A stretch of 7,914 bases of DNA, taken from assembly GCA_031290815.1 (NCBI GenBank), contig JAISLO010000173.1, positions 1 through 7,914 of the forward strand. The letters are read 5' to 3'. This document shows positions 1 to 7,063 of the stretch, in pieces. The stretch comes from Synergistaceae bacterium. GTDB lineage: Bacteria > Synergistota > Synergistia > Synergistales > Synergistaceae. The translations under genes were made by a program, and so were the position numbers. Position 1 is the first letter of the stretch; each line of letters opens with the position of its first letter. The notes beneath the pieces were generated by a model. It searched no databases and was not told where the DNA came from. It saw nothing but the letters and a program-made list of their open reading frames with translations.

Positions 1-1
1 A

Positions 2-1003
2 CGAATCTCCAGGCGGGACGAGGTCGCCACGATCGACGTGGACGTACTTCAATCAGAGGGCGGGACAAGCGATGACGTCGACCTCCTTTTCTCCGTCGAA
101 AAACGGTCTCCTTACGAGATAGGACTGGACGGTTACACCACAAATTTCAGCACTCACAGGCGGATATCGGTCATGTTCAACGCCCGCGATATAGCGTCCG
201 ACGGGGACTCCGGCAACGTAGAGGCCCGATATGGGAACAACGAGTGGGGCGCGGCGCTGAGGTACTTCACCCCCATGTCAAACTACAGCCAGTGGGGATT
301 TTCCATAAGCGCACGGCGAGACGACTTGTCGCCGGAGGGCTTCGATCCTTACCAGTTGGAACGGTTCTCAGCTCGGGCCCTGTATTACAGGGAGAGCAGC
401 GACAGGAGGGTCGGATTCGGACTCGCGGCGGAGCGATCCGATTCAATGGGGCGGGACAGCGATGTGTGGGGCCCGTATCTGTACTTCAACAAGGACACGC
501 TGGATGATCATCTGAACCCGACGAGCGGGTATTCCGTCAACAGCCAGGTATGGTGGAACACGGCCGATATATGGGTGACCCGCTCTGAGTTGTCGGCGTT
601 CATCCCATTGTTCGGCAAAAATCATATCGTGCTCAACCTCGGTCTCGAGACAGGGGACATGAGTGACAGGGCATACAGGGCGCTGCTCGGCGACCAGGAG
701 GAACTCTACAGCCTGGCGAGGCATCCGCTCGCGGGGGATCAGTCCGCTTGGGCGCGTTTGGGCTTTGGACGGAACTTTTATACGTCGTGGTGGGGTTCGA
801 TTCGCGGGGAGGTCTTCGCTACATACGGAACGGTCATGGAAAACTGGTCGAACATCGACGAGGCCTGGGAGGCCGGGCTTGCCCTGTCGGTTCCGGGACA
901 GTTGTTCAACGGGAGCCTGGTGCTGATATACGACGACGGAGGAGAGTTCTCAGTGGGCTTTACCATAGGCATCCCCAGGTGGGCGCCCTCTCCGCTGCCG
1001 TAA
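2..1003 (+). CDS. Outer-membrane beta-barrel protein, Omp85/patatin-associated type (3' partial)
   Basis: The frame is open from the left edge, so the true start lies outside the window; 333 residues are visible. The opening residues include VDLLFSVEKRSPYEIGLDGY, which resembles the end of a POTRA-like segment leading into the first barrel strands of BamA/TamA-type proteins. The rest alternates hydrophobic and polar residues in short stretches rich in Tyr, Trp, Phe and Gly, separated by Asp/Ser/Asn-rich turns, as expected of an outer-membrane barrel. By family knowledge this architecture occurs in BamA/TamA proteins and as the C-terminal domain of patatin-like phospholipases. I lean to the latter, but the catalytic part would lie upstream and cannot be seen. 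The last strand-like segment (FSVGFTIGIPRW) is followed by APSPLP, so the protein does not end in the usual aromatic residue. The stop lies 37 bases before the preferred uvrB start, so cotranscription is plausible. Barrel nature is fairly secure; the exact family is not. Confidence 0.6.
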   Translation, partial: RISRRDEVATIDVDVLQSEGGTSDDVDLLFSVEKRSPYEIGLDGYTTNFSTHRRISVMFNARDIASDGDSGNVEARYGNNEWGAALRYFTPMSNYSQWGFSISARRDDLSPEGFDPYQLERFSARALYYRESSDRRVGFGLAAERSDSMGRDSDVWGPYLYFNKDTLDDHLNPTSGYSVNSQVWWNTADIWVTRSELSAFIPLFGKNHIVLNLGLETGDMSDRAYRALLGDQEELYSLARHPLAGDQSAWARLGFGRNFYTSWWGSIRGEVFATYGTVMENWSNIDEAWEAGLALSVPGQLFNGSLVLIYDDGGEFSVGFTIGIPRWAPSPLP

Positions 1004-1025
1004 CTCGAGCCAAGATGATGATAAT

Positions 1026-1031
1026 GAGGTG
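1026..1031 (+). promoter_or_regulatory. Likely Shine-Dalgarno of uvrB
   Basis: GAGGTG matches the anti-Shine-Dalgarno-complementary sequence exactly and lies 9 bases before GTG 1041. The alternative start GTG 1029 would sit inside this motif and has no good ribosome site of its own. This is the main reason for preferring 1041. A second motif, GGAGG at 1049-1053, lies 8 bases before an in-frame CTG at 1062, so the assignment is not certain. Confidence 0.45.
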
Positions 1032-1040
1032 TATCCGTTA

Positions 1041-3170
1041 GTGTCTCTGGAGGATTTTGCCCTGAAGGGATTTGACGACGAGGGCGGCAGGTTTGATCTG
1101 GTCTCGCCGTGGCCGCTCTCCGGAGATCAGCCCGATGCGCTGGAGAAGCTGTTCACCGGCTTTGCCGGGCGCGAACGGGAATGCGTAAAACAGACGCTGC
1201 TCGGCGTCACCGGCAGCGGAAAAACGTTTACCATGGCGAATCTGATCGCCCGCCTCCAGAGGCCGTCGCTCGTGATGGCCCCAAACAAGACGCTTGCCGC
1301 GCAGCTTTACAGCGAGTTCAAGGACTTCTTCCCGAACAATGCCGTTCATTACTTCGTGAGCTATTACGACTACTATCAGCCCGAGGCGTATGTCCCGGCT
1401 CAGGACATATATATCGAAAAGGACGCGTCCATAAACGAAAGGATAGAAAAACTCCGGCTCGCCACGACAAAGGCGCTGATCGAAAGACGCGACATCGTGG
1501 TGGTGGCGAGCGTGTCATGTATATATGGCCTGGGCAAACGCAAGAACTATGAGGACGCGGTGTTCCGTTTTGCCGTCGGAGACGTGTGGAGGCGGAGGGA
1601 CTTCGTCTTCAGGCTGCTGGACAACTATTACGAGCGCAACGACGCCGCGTTCGCGCCCGGAGTCTTCAGAGTGCGTGGCGACGTGCTGGAGCTGTATCCG
1701 TCATACAGCGACACGGCGCTGCGAATCTCGTTCTTCGACGACGAGATCGAGAGGATCGACGAGATCGACCCGGTGTCGGGCAAGAGCCTTCTCGTCAAGA
1801 GAACGGCGTCCATCTTCCCGGCAAAGCATTACGTGACGACGGACGACGCCATAGCGACCGCGAAGAAGATGATAGAGGCGGAATTGGAGGAGAGGGTCGC
1901 CGAGTTCGAGTCGGGGGGAAGACTTCTAGAGGCGCAGAGACTCGCGTCCCGCACGAAGTACGACCTGGAGATGCTGACCGAGGTCGGCTACTGCTCGGGC
2001 ATAGAGAACTATTCCAGGTTCCTTGACGGACGTGAGCCGGGAGAGATGCCTGGAACGCTCATGGACTTCTTCCCGGACGATTTTCTGCTGTTCCTGGACG
2101 AGTCGCACATGACGGTGCCGCAGATCCGCGGGATGTACAACGGGGACAGGGCGAGGAAGGAAGTTCTGGTCGAGCACGGGTTCAGGCTGCCGTCCTGCCT
2201 CGACAACAGGCCGCTCAAGTGGGACGAGTTCGGTTCATTCATGAAAAACGTACTGTTCGTGTCCGCCACGCCGGGAGACTTCGAGATGGAGTGCTCGTCT
2301 CAGATTGTGGAACAGCTCATTCGTCCCACCGGCGTGCCGGATCCCAACGTCGAGGTGTATCCGGCGACCGGCCAGGTGGATCATCTTTTTTCCGAACTGA
2401 GGGACGTGGTATCGACGGGGGAGCGGGCCATCGTCACGACGTTGACGAAGCGGTCGGCTGAGGATCTGACGAATTACTACGCCGAACTCGGGCTGAAGGT
2501 TCAATACCTGCATTCAGAGATGGATACCTTCGAAAGGGCCGAGGTACTCCGCGACCTGAGGCTGGGAGTGTACTCCGTCATAATAGGGGTAAATTTGCTC
2601 CGCGAGGGAATCGACCTGCCCGAGGTTTCACTTGTGGCCATAACGGAGGCCGACAGGGAGGGGTATCTGCGCTCGTACAGGTCGCTCATACAAATGATAG
2701 GACGCGCCGCGAGAAACGAGGCGGGGCGCGTTATACTATATGCCGACAAGATGACCGGCAGCATAGACATGGCCATCCGAGAGACAATGCGCCGACGCGC
2801 GGCGCAAATAAAGTTCAACGAGGAGAACGGAATAACGCCACAGACGATCCGCAAGGCCGTGAAGGATCTGCTGCCCGCCGAGTTACTGGAGGGCGGCGAC
2901 GACGACGGCAAGATTACGATAGCCGCGGATGGGGAAGAGACGCAAAATCCGGCGAGGTCCAAGCGGACCGTAAAAGACTTGGAGAGACGAATGTGGGAAG
3001 CGGTCGAACGGCTGGACTTCGAGCTGGCGGCCGAGATCAGAGACGCCATAAACAACATGAGGGCGTCAGGAGCGGGAAACGGAGGGCTATCCGGTGTCGG
3101 AATGGATAAGAATAAGCGGCGCTCGTCAGCACAATTTAAAAAATATAAACGTCGAGCTGCCAAAAAATAA
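1041..3170 (+). CDS. uvrB: UvrABC system protein B (excision nuclease helicase-like subunit)
   Basis: UvrB receives damaged DNA from UvrA, verifies the lesion with its beta-hairpin and recruits UvrC in cytoplasmic nucleotide excision repair. Counting from GTG 1041 (709 residues), visible motifs are Walker A GVTGSGKT (55-62), the aromatic beta-hairpin YFVSYYDYYQPEAYVP (about 104-119), the DESH Walker B in LLFLDESH (349-356), VSATPG (407-412), NLLREGIDLPEV (518-529), QMIGRAARN (551-559) and a C-terminal UVR domain (about 643-673) that contacts UvrA and UvrC in the family. All key motifs are intact. The protein is longer than the usual 660-680 residues because about 35 residues follow the UVR domain. 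The last 25 or so overlap the start of uvrA and are strongly basic. In-frame GTG 1029 (713 residues) and CTG 1062 are alternative starts; 1041 is preferred for its GAGGTG ribosome site. The gene heads a tightly overlapping uvrB-uvrA-rlmB cluster. Identification is essentially certain; the start is moderately so. Confidence 0.97.
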   Translation: MSLEDFALKGFDDEGGRFDLVSPWPLSGDQPDALEKLFTGFAGRERECVKQTLLGVTGSGKTFTMANLIARLQRPSLVMAPNKTLAAQLYSEFKDFFPNNAVHYFVSYYDYYQPEAYVPAQDIYIEKDASINERIEKLRLATTKALIERRDIVVVASVSCIYGLGKRKNYEDAVFRFAVGDVWRRRDFVFRLLDNYYERNDAAFAPGVFRVRGDVLELYPSYSDTALRISFFDDEIERIDEIDPVSGKSLLVKRTASIFPAKHYVTTDDAIATAKKMIEAELEERVAEFESGGRLLEAQRLASRTKYDLEMLTEVGYCSGIENYSRFLDGREPGEMPGTLMDFFPDDFLLFLDESHMTVPQIRGMYNGDRARKEVLVEHGFRLPSCLDNRPLKWDEFGSFMKNVLFVSATPGDFEMECSSQIVEQLIRPTGVPDPNVEVYPATGQVDHLFSELRDVVSTGERAIVTTLTKRSAEDLTNYYAELGLKVQYLHSEMDTFERAEVLRDLRLGVYSVIIGVNLLREGIDLPEVSLVAITEADREGYLRSYRSLIQMIGRAARNEAGRVILYADKMTGSIDMAIRETMRRRAAQIKFNEENGITPQTIRKAVKDLLPAELLEGGDDDGKITIAADGEETQNPARSKRTVKDLERRMWEAVERLDFELAAEIRDAINNMRASGAGNGGLSGVGMDKNKRRSSAQFKKYKRRAAKK
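3081..3086 (+). promoter_or_regulatory. Shine-Dalgarno of uvrA, inside uvrB
   Basis: GGAGGG lies 7 bases before GTG 3094 and within the coding sequence of uvrB. It fixes the uvrA start at a position where the following residues match the conserved UvrA N-terminus. Ribosomes finishing uvrB would cover this site, so the two genes are probably translationally coupled. Confidence 0.75.
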
Positions 3171-5958
3171 ACTCGTTCTGCTGACCGGACCTTCCGGCTC
3201 AGGGAAATCATCCCTGGCGTTCGACACCATATACGCCGAGGGACAGCGCAGATATGTGGAGTCGCTCTCGTCATACGCGAGACAGTTCCTCGGGATGCAG
3301 GACAAGCCGGACGTGGACGACATATCTGGCCTGTCCCCGGCTATATCGATAGAACAAAAGGGAACGAGCCACAATCCCAGGTCTACGGTCGGCACAGTCA
3401 CGGAGATATACGACTATCTGAGGCTGCTCTACGGAAGGGCCGGAGTGCCTCACTGCCCATCCTGCGGCAAGCCTGTCTTCAAGTACAGCCTGGACGAGAT
3501 AGTGGACATGATATACAGGGAATACGACGGCAGGCCGATAGAGATCATGTCGCCGCTTGTGCGCGGCAAAAAGGGCGAGTACAAGAACCTGCTGCTGCAG
3601 CTGCGCTCGCAGGGATATCTGCGGGCGAGGATCGACGGCGAAACCTATTGGCTGGAGGAGGATGTCCCGCTCGACAAGAGGAAACGGCACTCCATCGACG
3701 CTGTGATAGACCGTCTGAAGGTGAAGGCTGAGGGGCGCTCCAGGATTTCCGAGGCGGTCGAGGCGGCGCTCCGACTCTCGGACGGGTTCGTGTCGATCCG
3801 CTCGGATGGCGCGCGAGACCTCGAGCTGACCGAGAAGTATATCTGCCCCGACTGTCAGGTGAGCCTGCCGGAGATAGAGCCGAGGCTGTTCTCGTTCAAC
3901 AATCCGTTCGGAGCCTGCCCGGAGTGCTCGGGGATCGGGGTTCATCAGCACTTCTCCCCGGAGCTCGCCGTCGTCGGCGGTCTGTCGCTCCTGGATGGTG
4001 CCTTTCTGCCGTGGCGGAGTTATAAATATATGATCGCGCGAGCTCAGATCATAGCGGACCGTCATGGATGGGATCTCAGCGCGCCGTTCGACTCACTGCC
4101 CGAGGCCGCGAGGAAGATTTTGCTCTACGGCTCCGACGAGAGGATAACGCTCACATTTGTCGACAAGTATGGCGAGAGCGAGTATCAAGGACGTTACGAA
4201 GGATTGATCCCCTGGCTGACTCGCCGTTTCGAAGAGACGGAATCCGAGAACTGGCGCGAGGACATGGTTCGATACAGAGTCGACGACGTCTGCGCCTCGT
4301 GCGGCGGCAGGAGGCTGAAGCGCGAGGCCCTGGCCGTCAAACTCGGCGGTTACAATATTTCTGAGCTCACCTCCATGCCGGTGGAGGACCTCATACCGAT
4401 CCTCGAATCGCTGCCGCTTACGGATAACCAGCGGAGCATAGTGGGATTGCCGCTCATCGAGATTCAAAAGAGGCTGTCGTTCCTGTTGGACGTCGGGGCC
4501 GGATATCTCTCGCTCGACCGCCGAGCCGACACGCTCTCAGGCGGCGAGAGCCAGAGGATACGGCTCGCCACCCAGATAGGCTCCAAGCTGACCGGCGTGC
4601 TCTATGTGCTGGACGAACCTACCATCGGGCTGCACCCTAAGGATACGAACAGGCTTCTCGACACCTTATGCGCGATCCGGGACCTCGGAAACACGGTCAT
4701 CGTAGTCGAGCACGACAGGGACGCGCTCAAGACAGCCGATTACGTGCTTGAGCTCGGCCCAGGCGCGGGGGATATCGGCGGCAATGTTGTGATCCAAGGC
4801 GAACCGGAGGTTATCGAGGCGTCGGATTCGCTCTCCGGAGCGTTTCTGAGGGGCGAGGTGACGGGAATAATGAAGCCCGAGAGCGGCAGGCGGCGTCCAA
4901 AGGGCTGGATAAATGTCACGGGATGCAAGCAGAACAACCTGAAGAACATAGACGTCTCCGTGCCGACGGGGGTGCTCGCGTCGATGTGCGGGTTGTCAGG
5001 GTCGGGCAAGAGCACCTTCCTGTACGAGATATTGTACAAGGGGCTCAGGATGAAGCTGGATCCCGAGTACAGGGACAGGGCGGGGAAGTATGATTCGATC
5101 TCCGGCACGGAGGGCCTCCGCAACGTCGTCCTCGTCGATCAGAGCCCGATAGGCCGGACTCCGAGGTCGAACCCGGCGACTTATACCGGCGTGTTCACCC
5201 CCATCCGCGAGTTCTTCGCCCAACTGCCGGAGTCGAAACTGAGGGGCTACACGCCCAGCAGGTTCAGCTTCAACGTAAAGGGCGGACGCTGCGAGGCATG
5301 CTCAGGCGACGGGGTCATCAAGGTCTCGATGCTGTTCATGCCTGACGTCTACGTAAAGTGCGACGTCTGCAGGGGAAGGCGCTATAACAGGGAGACGCTG
5401 GAGGTCACTCATAAGGGGCTCTCCATAGCGGACGTGCTCGACCTCACAGTGGACGAGGCCGTAGATCACTTCCGCGACATTCCTAGGATCGCGTCCAAGC
5501 TCGGTGTCATACAGGAGGCAGGGCTCGGCTACATAAAGCTGGGACAGAGGGCTACCACCCTGTCCGGCGGAGAGGCCCAGCGCGTGAAGCTGGCCACTGA
5601 GCTCGGAAAGAAGTTTCGCGGAAATGTCCTCTACCTACTGGACGAACCAACGACCGGCCTGCACTATACGGACGTGAAGAAGCTGCTGATATTGCTGCAC
5701 AAGCTAGTCGACCAGGGCAACTCGGTCCTGCTGATAGAACACAACCTCGACGTATTGATGTCCTCCGACCACCTGATAGACCTCGGCCCAGAGGGTGGGG
5801 CCAGGGGGGGGAGGATAGTGGCTTTCGGTACGCCCGAGCAGGTCGCTGGGACAAAGGGATATACGGGCGCGTATCTCAAGGGGTATATCGAAGAGCTGAG
5901 GCGGAGCGAAGGCATTATTCGCGAATCCAAAGGACTTGGGAGGAGGAAGGCGGGGTGA
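3094..5958 (+). CDS. uvrA: UvrABC system protein A (damage-sensing ABC ATPase)
   Basis: UvrA dimerises, scans DNA for lesions and loads UvrB in nucleotide excision repair. The 954 residues are full length for the family. The first ABC half has Walker A GPSGSGKSS (32-40), signature LSGGESQR (481-488) and Walker B LYVLDEPTIGLH (503-514). The second half has Walker A GLSGSGKST (633-641), signature LSGGEAQR (823-830) and LYLLDEPTTGLH (846-857). Three pairs of zinc-binding CxxC motifs are complete: CPSC 121-124 with CASC 400-403, CPDC 251-254 with CPEC 275-278, and CEAC 733-736 with CDVC 756-759. The UvrB-binding and insertion domains should lie at roughly 130-250 and 287-398 by family layout. Start GTG 3094 has a GGAGGG site 7 bases upstream and gives the conserved opening with GARQHNLKNI. 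The gene overlaps the uvrB end by 77 bases and the rlmB start by 4. An unbroken run of eight G (5804-5811) lies near the 3' end. No key residue is missing. Confidence 0.98.
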   Translation: MSEWIRISGARQHNLKNINVELPKNKLVLLTGPSGSGKSSLAFDTIYAEGQRRYVESLSSYARQFLGMQDKPDVDDISGLSPAISIEQKGTSHNPRSTVGTVTEIYDYLRLLYGRAGVPHCPSCGKPVFKYSLDEIVDMIYREYDGRPIEIMSPLVRGKKGEYKNLLLQLRSQGYLRARIDGETYWLEEDVPLDKRKRHSIDAVIDRLKVKAEGRSRISEAVEAALRLSDGFVSIRSDGARDLELTEKYICPDCQVSLPEIEPRLFSFNNPFGACPECSGIGVHQHFSPELAVVGGLSLLDGAFLPWRSYKYMIARAQIIADRHGWDLSAPFDSLPEAARKILLYGSDERITLTFVDKYGESEYQGRYEGLIPWLTRRFEETESENWREDMVRYRVDDVCASCGGRRLKREALAVKLGGYNISELTSMPVEDLIPILESLPLTDNQRSIVGLPLIEIQKRLSFLLDVGAGYLSLDRRADTLSGGESQRIRLATQIGSKLTGVLYVLDEPTIGLHPKDTNRLLDTLCAIRDLGNTVIVVEHDRDALKTADYVLELGPGAGDIGGNVVIQGEPEVIEASDSLSGAFLRGEVTGIMKPESGRRRPKGWINVTGCKQNNLKNIDVSVPTGVLASMCGLSGSGKSTFLYEILYKGLRMKLDPEYRDRAGKYDSISGTEGLRNVVLVDQSPIGRTPRSNPATYTGVFTPIREFFAQLPESKLRGYTPSRFSFNVKGGRCEACSGDGVIKVSMLFMPDVYVKCDVCRGRRYNRETLEVTHKGLSIADVLDLTVDEAVDHFRDIPRIASKLGVIQEAGLGYIKLGQRATTLSGGEAQRVKLATELGKKFRGNVLYLLDEPTTGLHYTDVKKLLILLHKLVDQGNSVLLIEHNLDVLMSSDHLIDLGPEGGARGGRIVAFGTPEQVAGTKGYTGAYLKGYIEELRRSEGIIRESKGLGRRKAG
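5941..5946 (+). promoter_or_regulatory. Shine-Dalgarno of rlmB, inside uvrA
   Basis: AGGAGG, a full consensus ribosome site, lies 8 bases before GTG 5955 and within the last codons of uvrA. With the 4-base GTGA stop/start overlap at 5955-5958 it indicates translational coupling and supports this start, and hence the long N-terminal extension of the product. Confidence 0.75.
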
Positions 5959-6920
5959 GTAAAATCCGGGGGAGCTGGGGAAAACCCGACAATCGCCGCA
6001 GACCGGGAAAACCTGACAGGGGACGGCAGGGGGAATCAGCCGGCGGTGCTTCCGTAGCACGGCCCGCGGAGCGGAAATCCAAACAAGTTCACGGCCTCCG
6101 CGGCGGCTCGCCGGGGAACGGCAAACCGCAATCCCATGCCGACAGGCCGGAGGAACGTCACGAAGGCGGTACGCCGCACGACTATTGCTGGGGGAGGAAC
6201 TCTGTGATATCCCTGCTCGAGACCGATCCGGCCCGCTGTATGAAGGTGATCGTGTCGAGGACGATGCAGAGGGGCGCGTCGGAGAAGATAATAAATCTCT
6301 GCCGAGCTTCAAATGTTCCGTATTCTTTTTGGGAATCCAGGGCCATGAATGGTATAATAGCGGGGGAAAGTCATCAAGGCGTTATTGCCACGGTATCGCC
6401 GAGCAGGCTGCTGACGCTGGAGGAAGCTGTCGGATCGATCCCTCAGCCGCCCGAGCGGGTGCTTGTTGTATTGCTTGATCATATACAGGATCCGCAAAAC
6501 CTTGGCGCCGTGATAAGGAGCGCCGAAGCTGTCGGGGCGGTATTGGTCGCCATTCCACTGAGGCGCGCTTCTCTTCCGGCGGGGACTGTCGCGAAGACAA
6601 GCGCGGGCGCATCCGTGAGACTGCCGATTGCGGCTGTTGGCAATATAGCTTACGCTGTAAGGAGATTTCAGGAGGCGGGGCTTTGGGCAATCGGGTTGGA
6701 TGCGGCCGCCGATGAGTCGATATATGAGGGCTCACTTCCGCCAAGGGTCTTGATGGTATTGGGCTCGGAGGATCGCGGCCTCGGCAGGACTACAGCGGCG
6801 GCGTGCGATGAACTGCTCCGAATACCGATAATCGGAGGAACCGGCAGTCTCAATGCCTCGGCCGCGTTGGCGGTCGGGATGTTTGAATGGGCAAGGGTCA
6901 ATTGCAATGCAAGATTTTAG
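5955..6920 (+). CDS. rlmB: 23S rRNA 2'-O-methyltransferase RlmB, TrmH/SpoU family
   Basis: SpoU-family enzymes use S-adenosylmethionine to methylate ribose 2'-OH groups; RlmB acts on a guanosine in the peptidyl-transferase region of 23S rRNA (G2251 in E. coli). Of 321 residues, about 76-150 form the substrate-binding domain, beginning DYCWGRNSVISLLE, and about 165-315 the knotted SPOUT catalytic domain. Motif 1 is LDHIQDPQNLGAVIRSAEA (174-192) with its Asn and Arg; motif 2 is VLGSEDRGLG (268-277); motif 3 is IPIIGGTGSLNASAALAVG (290-308), a slight variant of the usual SLNVS form. Residues 1-75 are an extra segment rich in Arg, Lys, Gly, Pro and Ser, predicted by eye to be disordered and RNA-binding in character; typical bacterial RlmB is about 245 residues. 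GTG 5955 is well supported by AGGAGG and the 4-base overlap with uvrA. Assignment to RlmB rather than another TrmH-family member rests on the domain order and motifs and is probable. Cotranslation with uvrBA is likely. Confidence 0.9.
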   Translation: MSKIRGSWGKPDNRRRPGKPDRGRQGESAGGASVARPAERKSKQVHGLRGGSPGNGKPQSHADRPEERHEGGTPHDYCWGRNSVISLLETDPARCMKVIVSRTMQRGASEKIINLCRASNVPYSFWESRAMNGIIAGESHQGVIATVSPSRLLTLEEAVGSIPQPPERVLVVLLDHIQDPQNLGAVIRSAEAVGAVLVAIPLRRASLPAGTVAKTSAGASVRLPIAAVGNIAYAVRRFQEAGLWAIGLDAAADESIYEGSLPPRVLMVLGSEDRGLGRTTAAACDELLRIPIIGGTGSLNASAALAVGMFEWARVNCNARF

Positions 6921-6956
6921 AAGGCTGATTTGAATGGTGGGGATATCAACCCGGAT

Positions 6957-6993
6957 AACGCCGGCGTTCCAAAACCGTAGGATTTCGTTTTGG
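6957..6993 (+). promoter_or_regulatory. Two adjoining dyads in the rlmB to HD-GYP intergenic gap
   Basis: The 143-base gap at 6921-7063 contains a perfect 12-base palindrome, AACGCCGGCGTT (6957-6968). Directly abutting it is a potential stem-loop with 7-base arms CCAAAAC (6969-6975) and GTTTTGG (6987-6993) around an 11-base loop. A further 8-base palindrome, CTGATCAG, lies at 6998-7005. No T-run follows the stem, so it is not a standard intrinsic terminator. Position before the regulator gene would suit an operator or leader structure, but no protein or promoter can be assigned; I found no convincing -35/-10 pair. Chance occurrence is possible. Confidence 0.25.
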
Positions 6994-7050
6994 CGATCTG
7001 ATCAGCGCTTCCTTAGTACGGCAGATATTTGCAGAAAAAAACAGCCGGAT

Positions 7051-7054
7051 GGAG
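7051..7054 (+). promoter_or_regulatory. Probable Shine-Dalgarno of the HD-GYP regulator
   Basis: GGAG lies 9 bases before ATG 7064 and favours that start. The alternative in-frame ATG at 7049 overlaps this motif and has only an A-rich stretch upstream. Confidence 0.5.
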
Positions 7055-7063
7055 ACGAAGAAT

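Noticed and set aside
3135..3141. T TTA AAA slippery heptamer in the uvrA frame within the uvrB overlap
   Set aside because: A -1 slip would enter the uvrB frame and stop at 3168-3170, giving a useless short peptide. No stimulatory structure is evident, and the run follows from codons for conserved residues.
3094..3170. uvrB/uvrA overlap as a sequencing frameshift or gene fusion
   Set aside because: The UVR domain of UvrB is complete before the overlap, and UvrA has its own ribosome site and full conserved N-terminus, so no frame correction is needed.
2501..3274. 257-codon open frame on the minus strand across the end of uvrB and start of uvrA
   Set aside because: It lies opposite well-established conserved genes, has low-complexity Ser/Arg-rich content typical of antisense readings, and matches no family I recognise.
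3271..4065. 264-codon minus-strand open frame inside uvrA
   Set aside because: It is an antisense shadow of a GC-rich conserved gene; no recognisable domain.
5704..6312. 202-codon minus-strand open frame spanning the uvrA/rlmB junction
   Set aside because: It is antisense to the intact ends of two real genes, with Ser/Pro/Arg-rich composition and no domain.
6969..6993. Stem-loop after rlmB as an intrinsic terminator
   Set aside because: The arms are only 7 bases and A/T-rich, and no T-run follows on either strand.
6990..7019. Possible -35 TTGGCG (6990-6995) with a -10-like TAGTAC (7014-7019)
   Set aside because: The -10 element matches consensus at only about half its positions, so I do not call a promoter.
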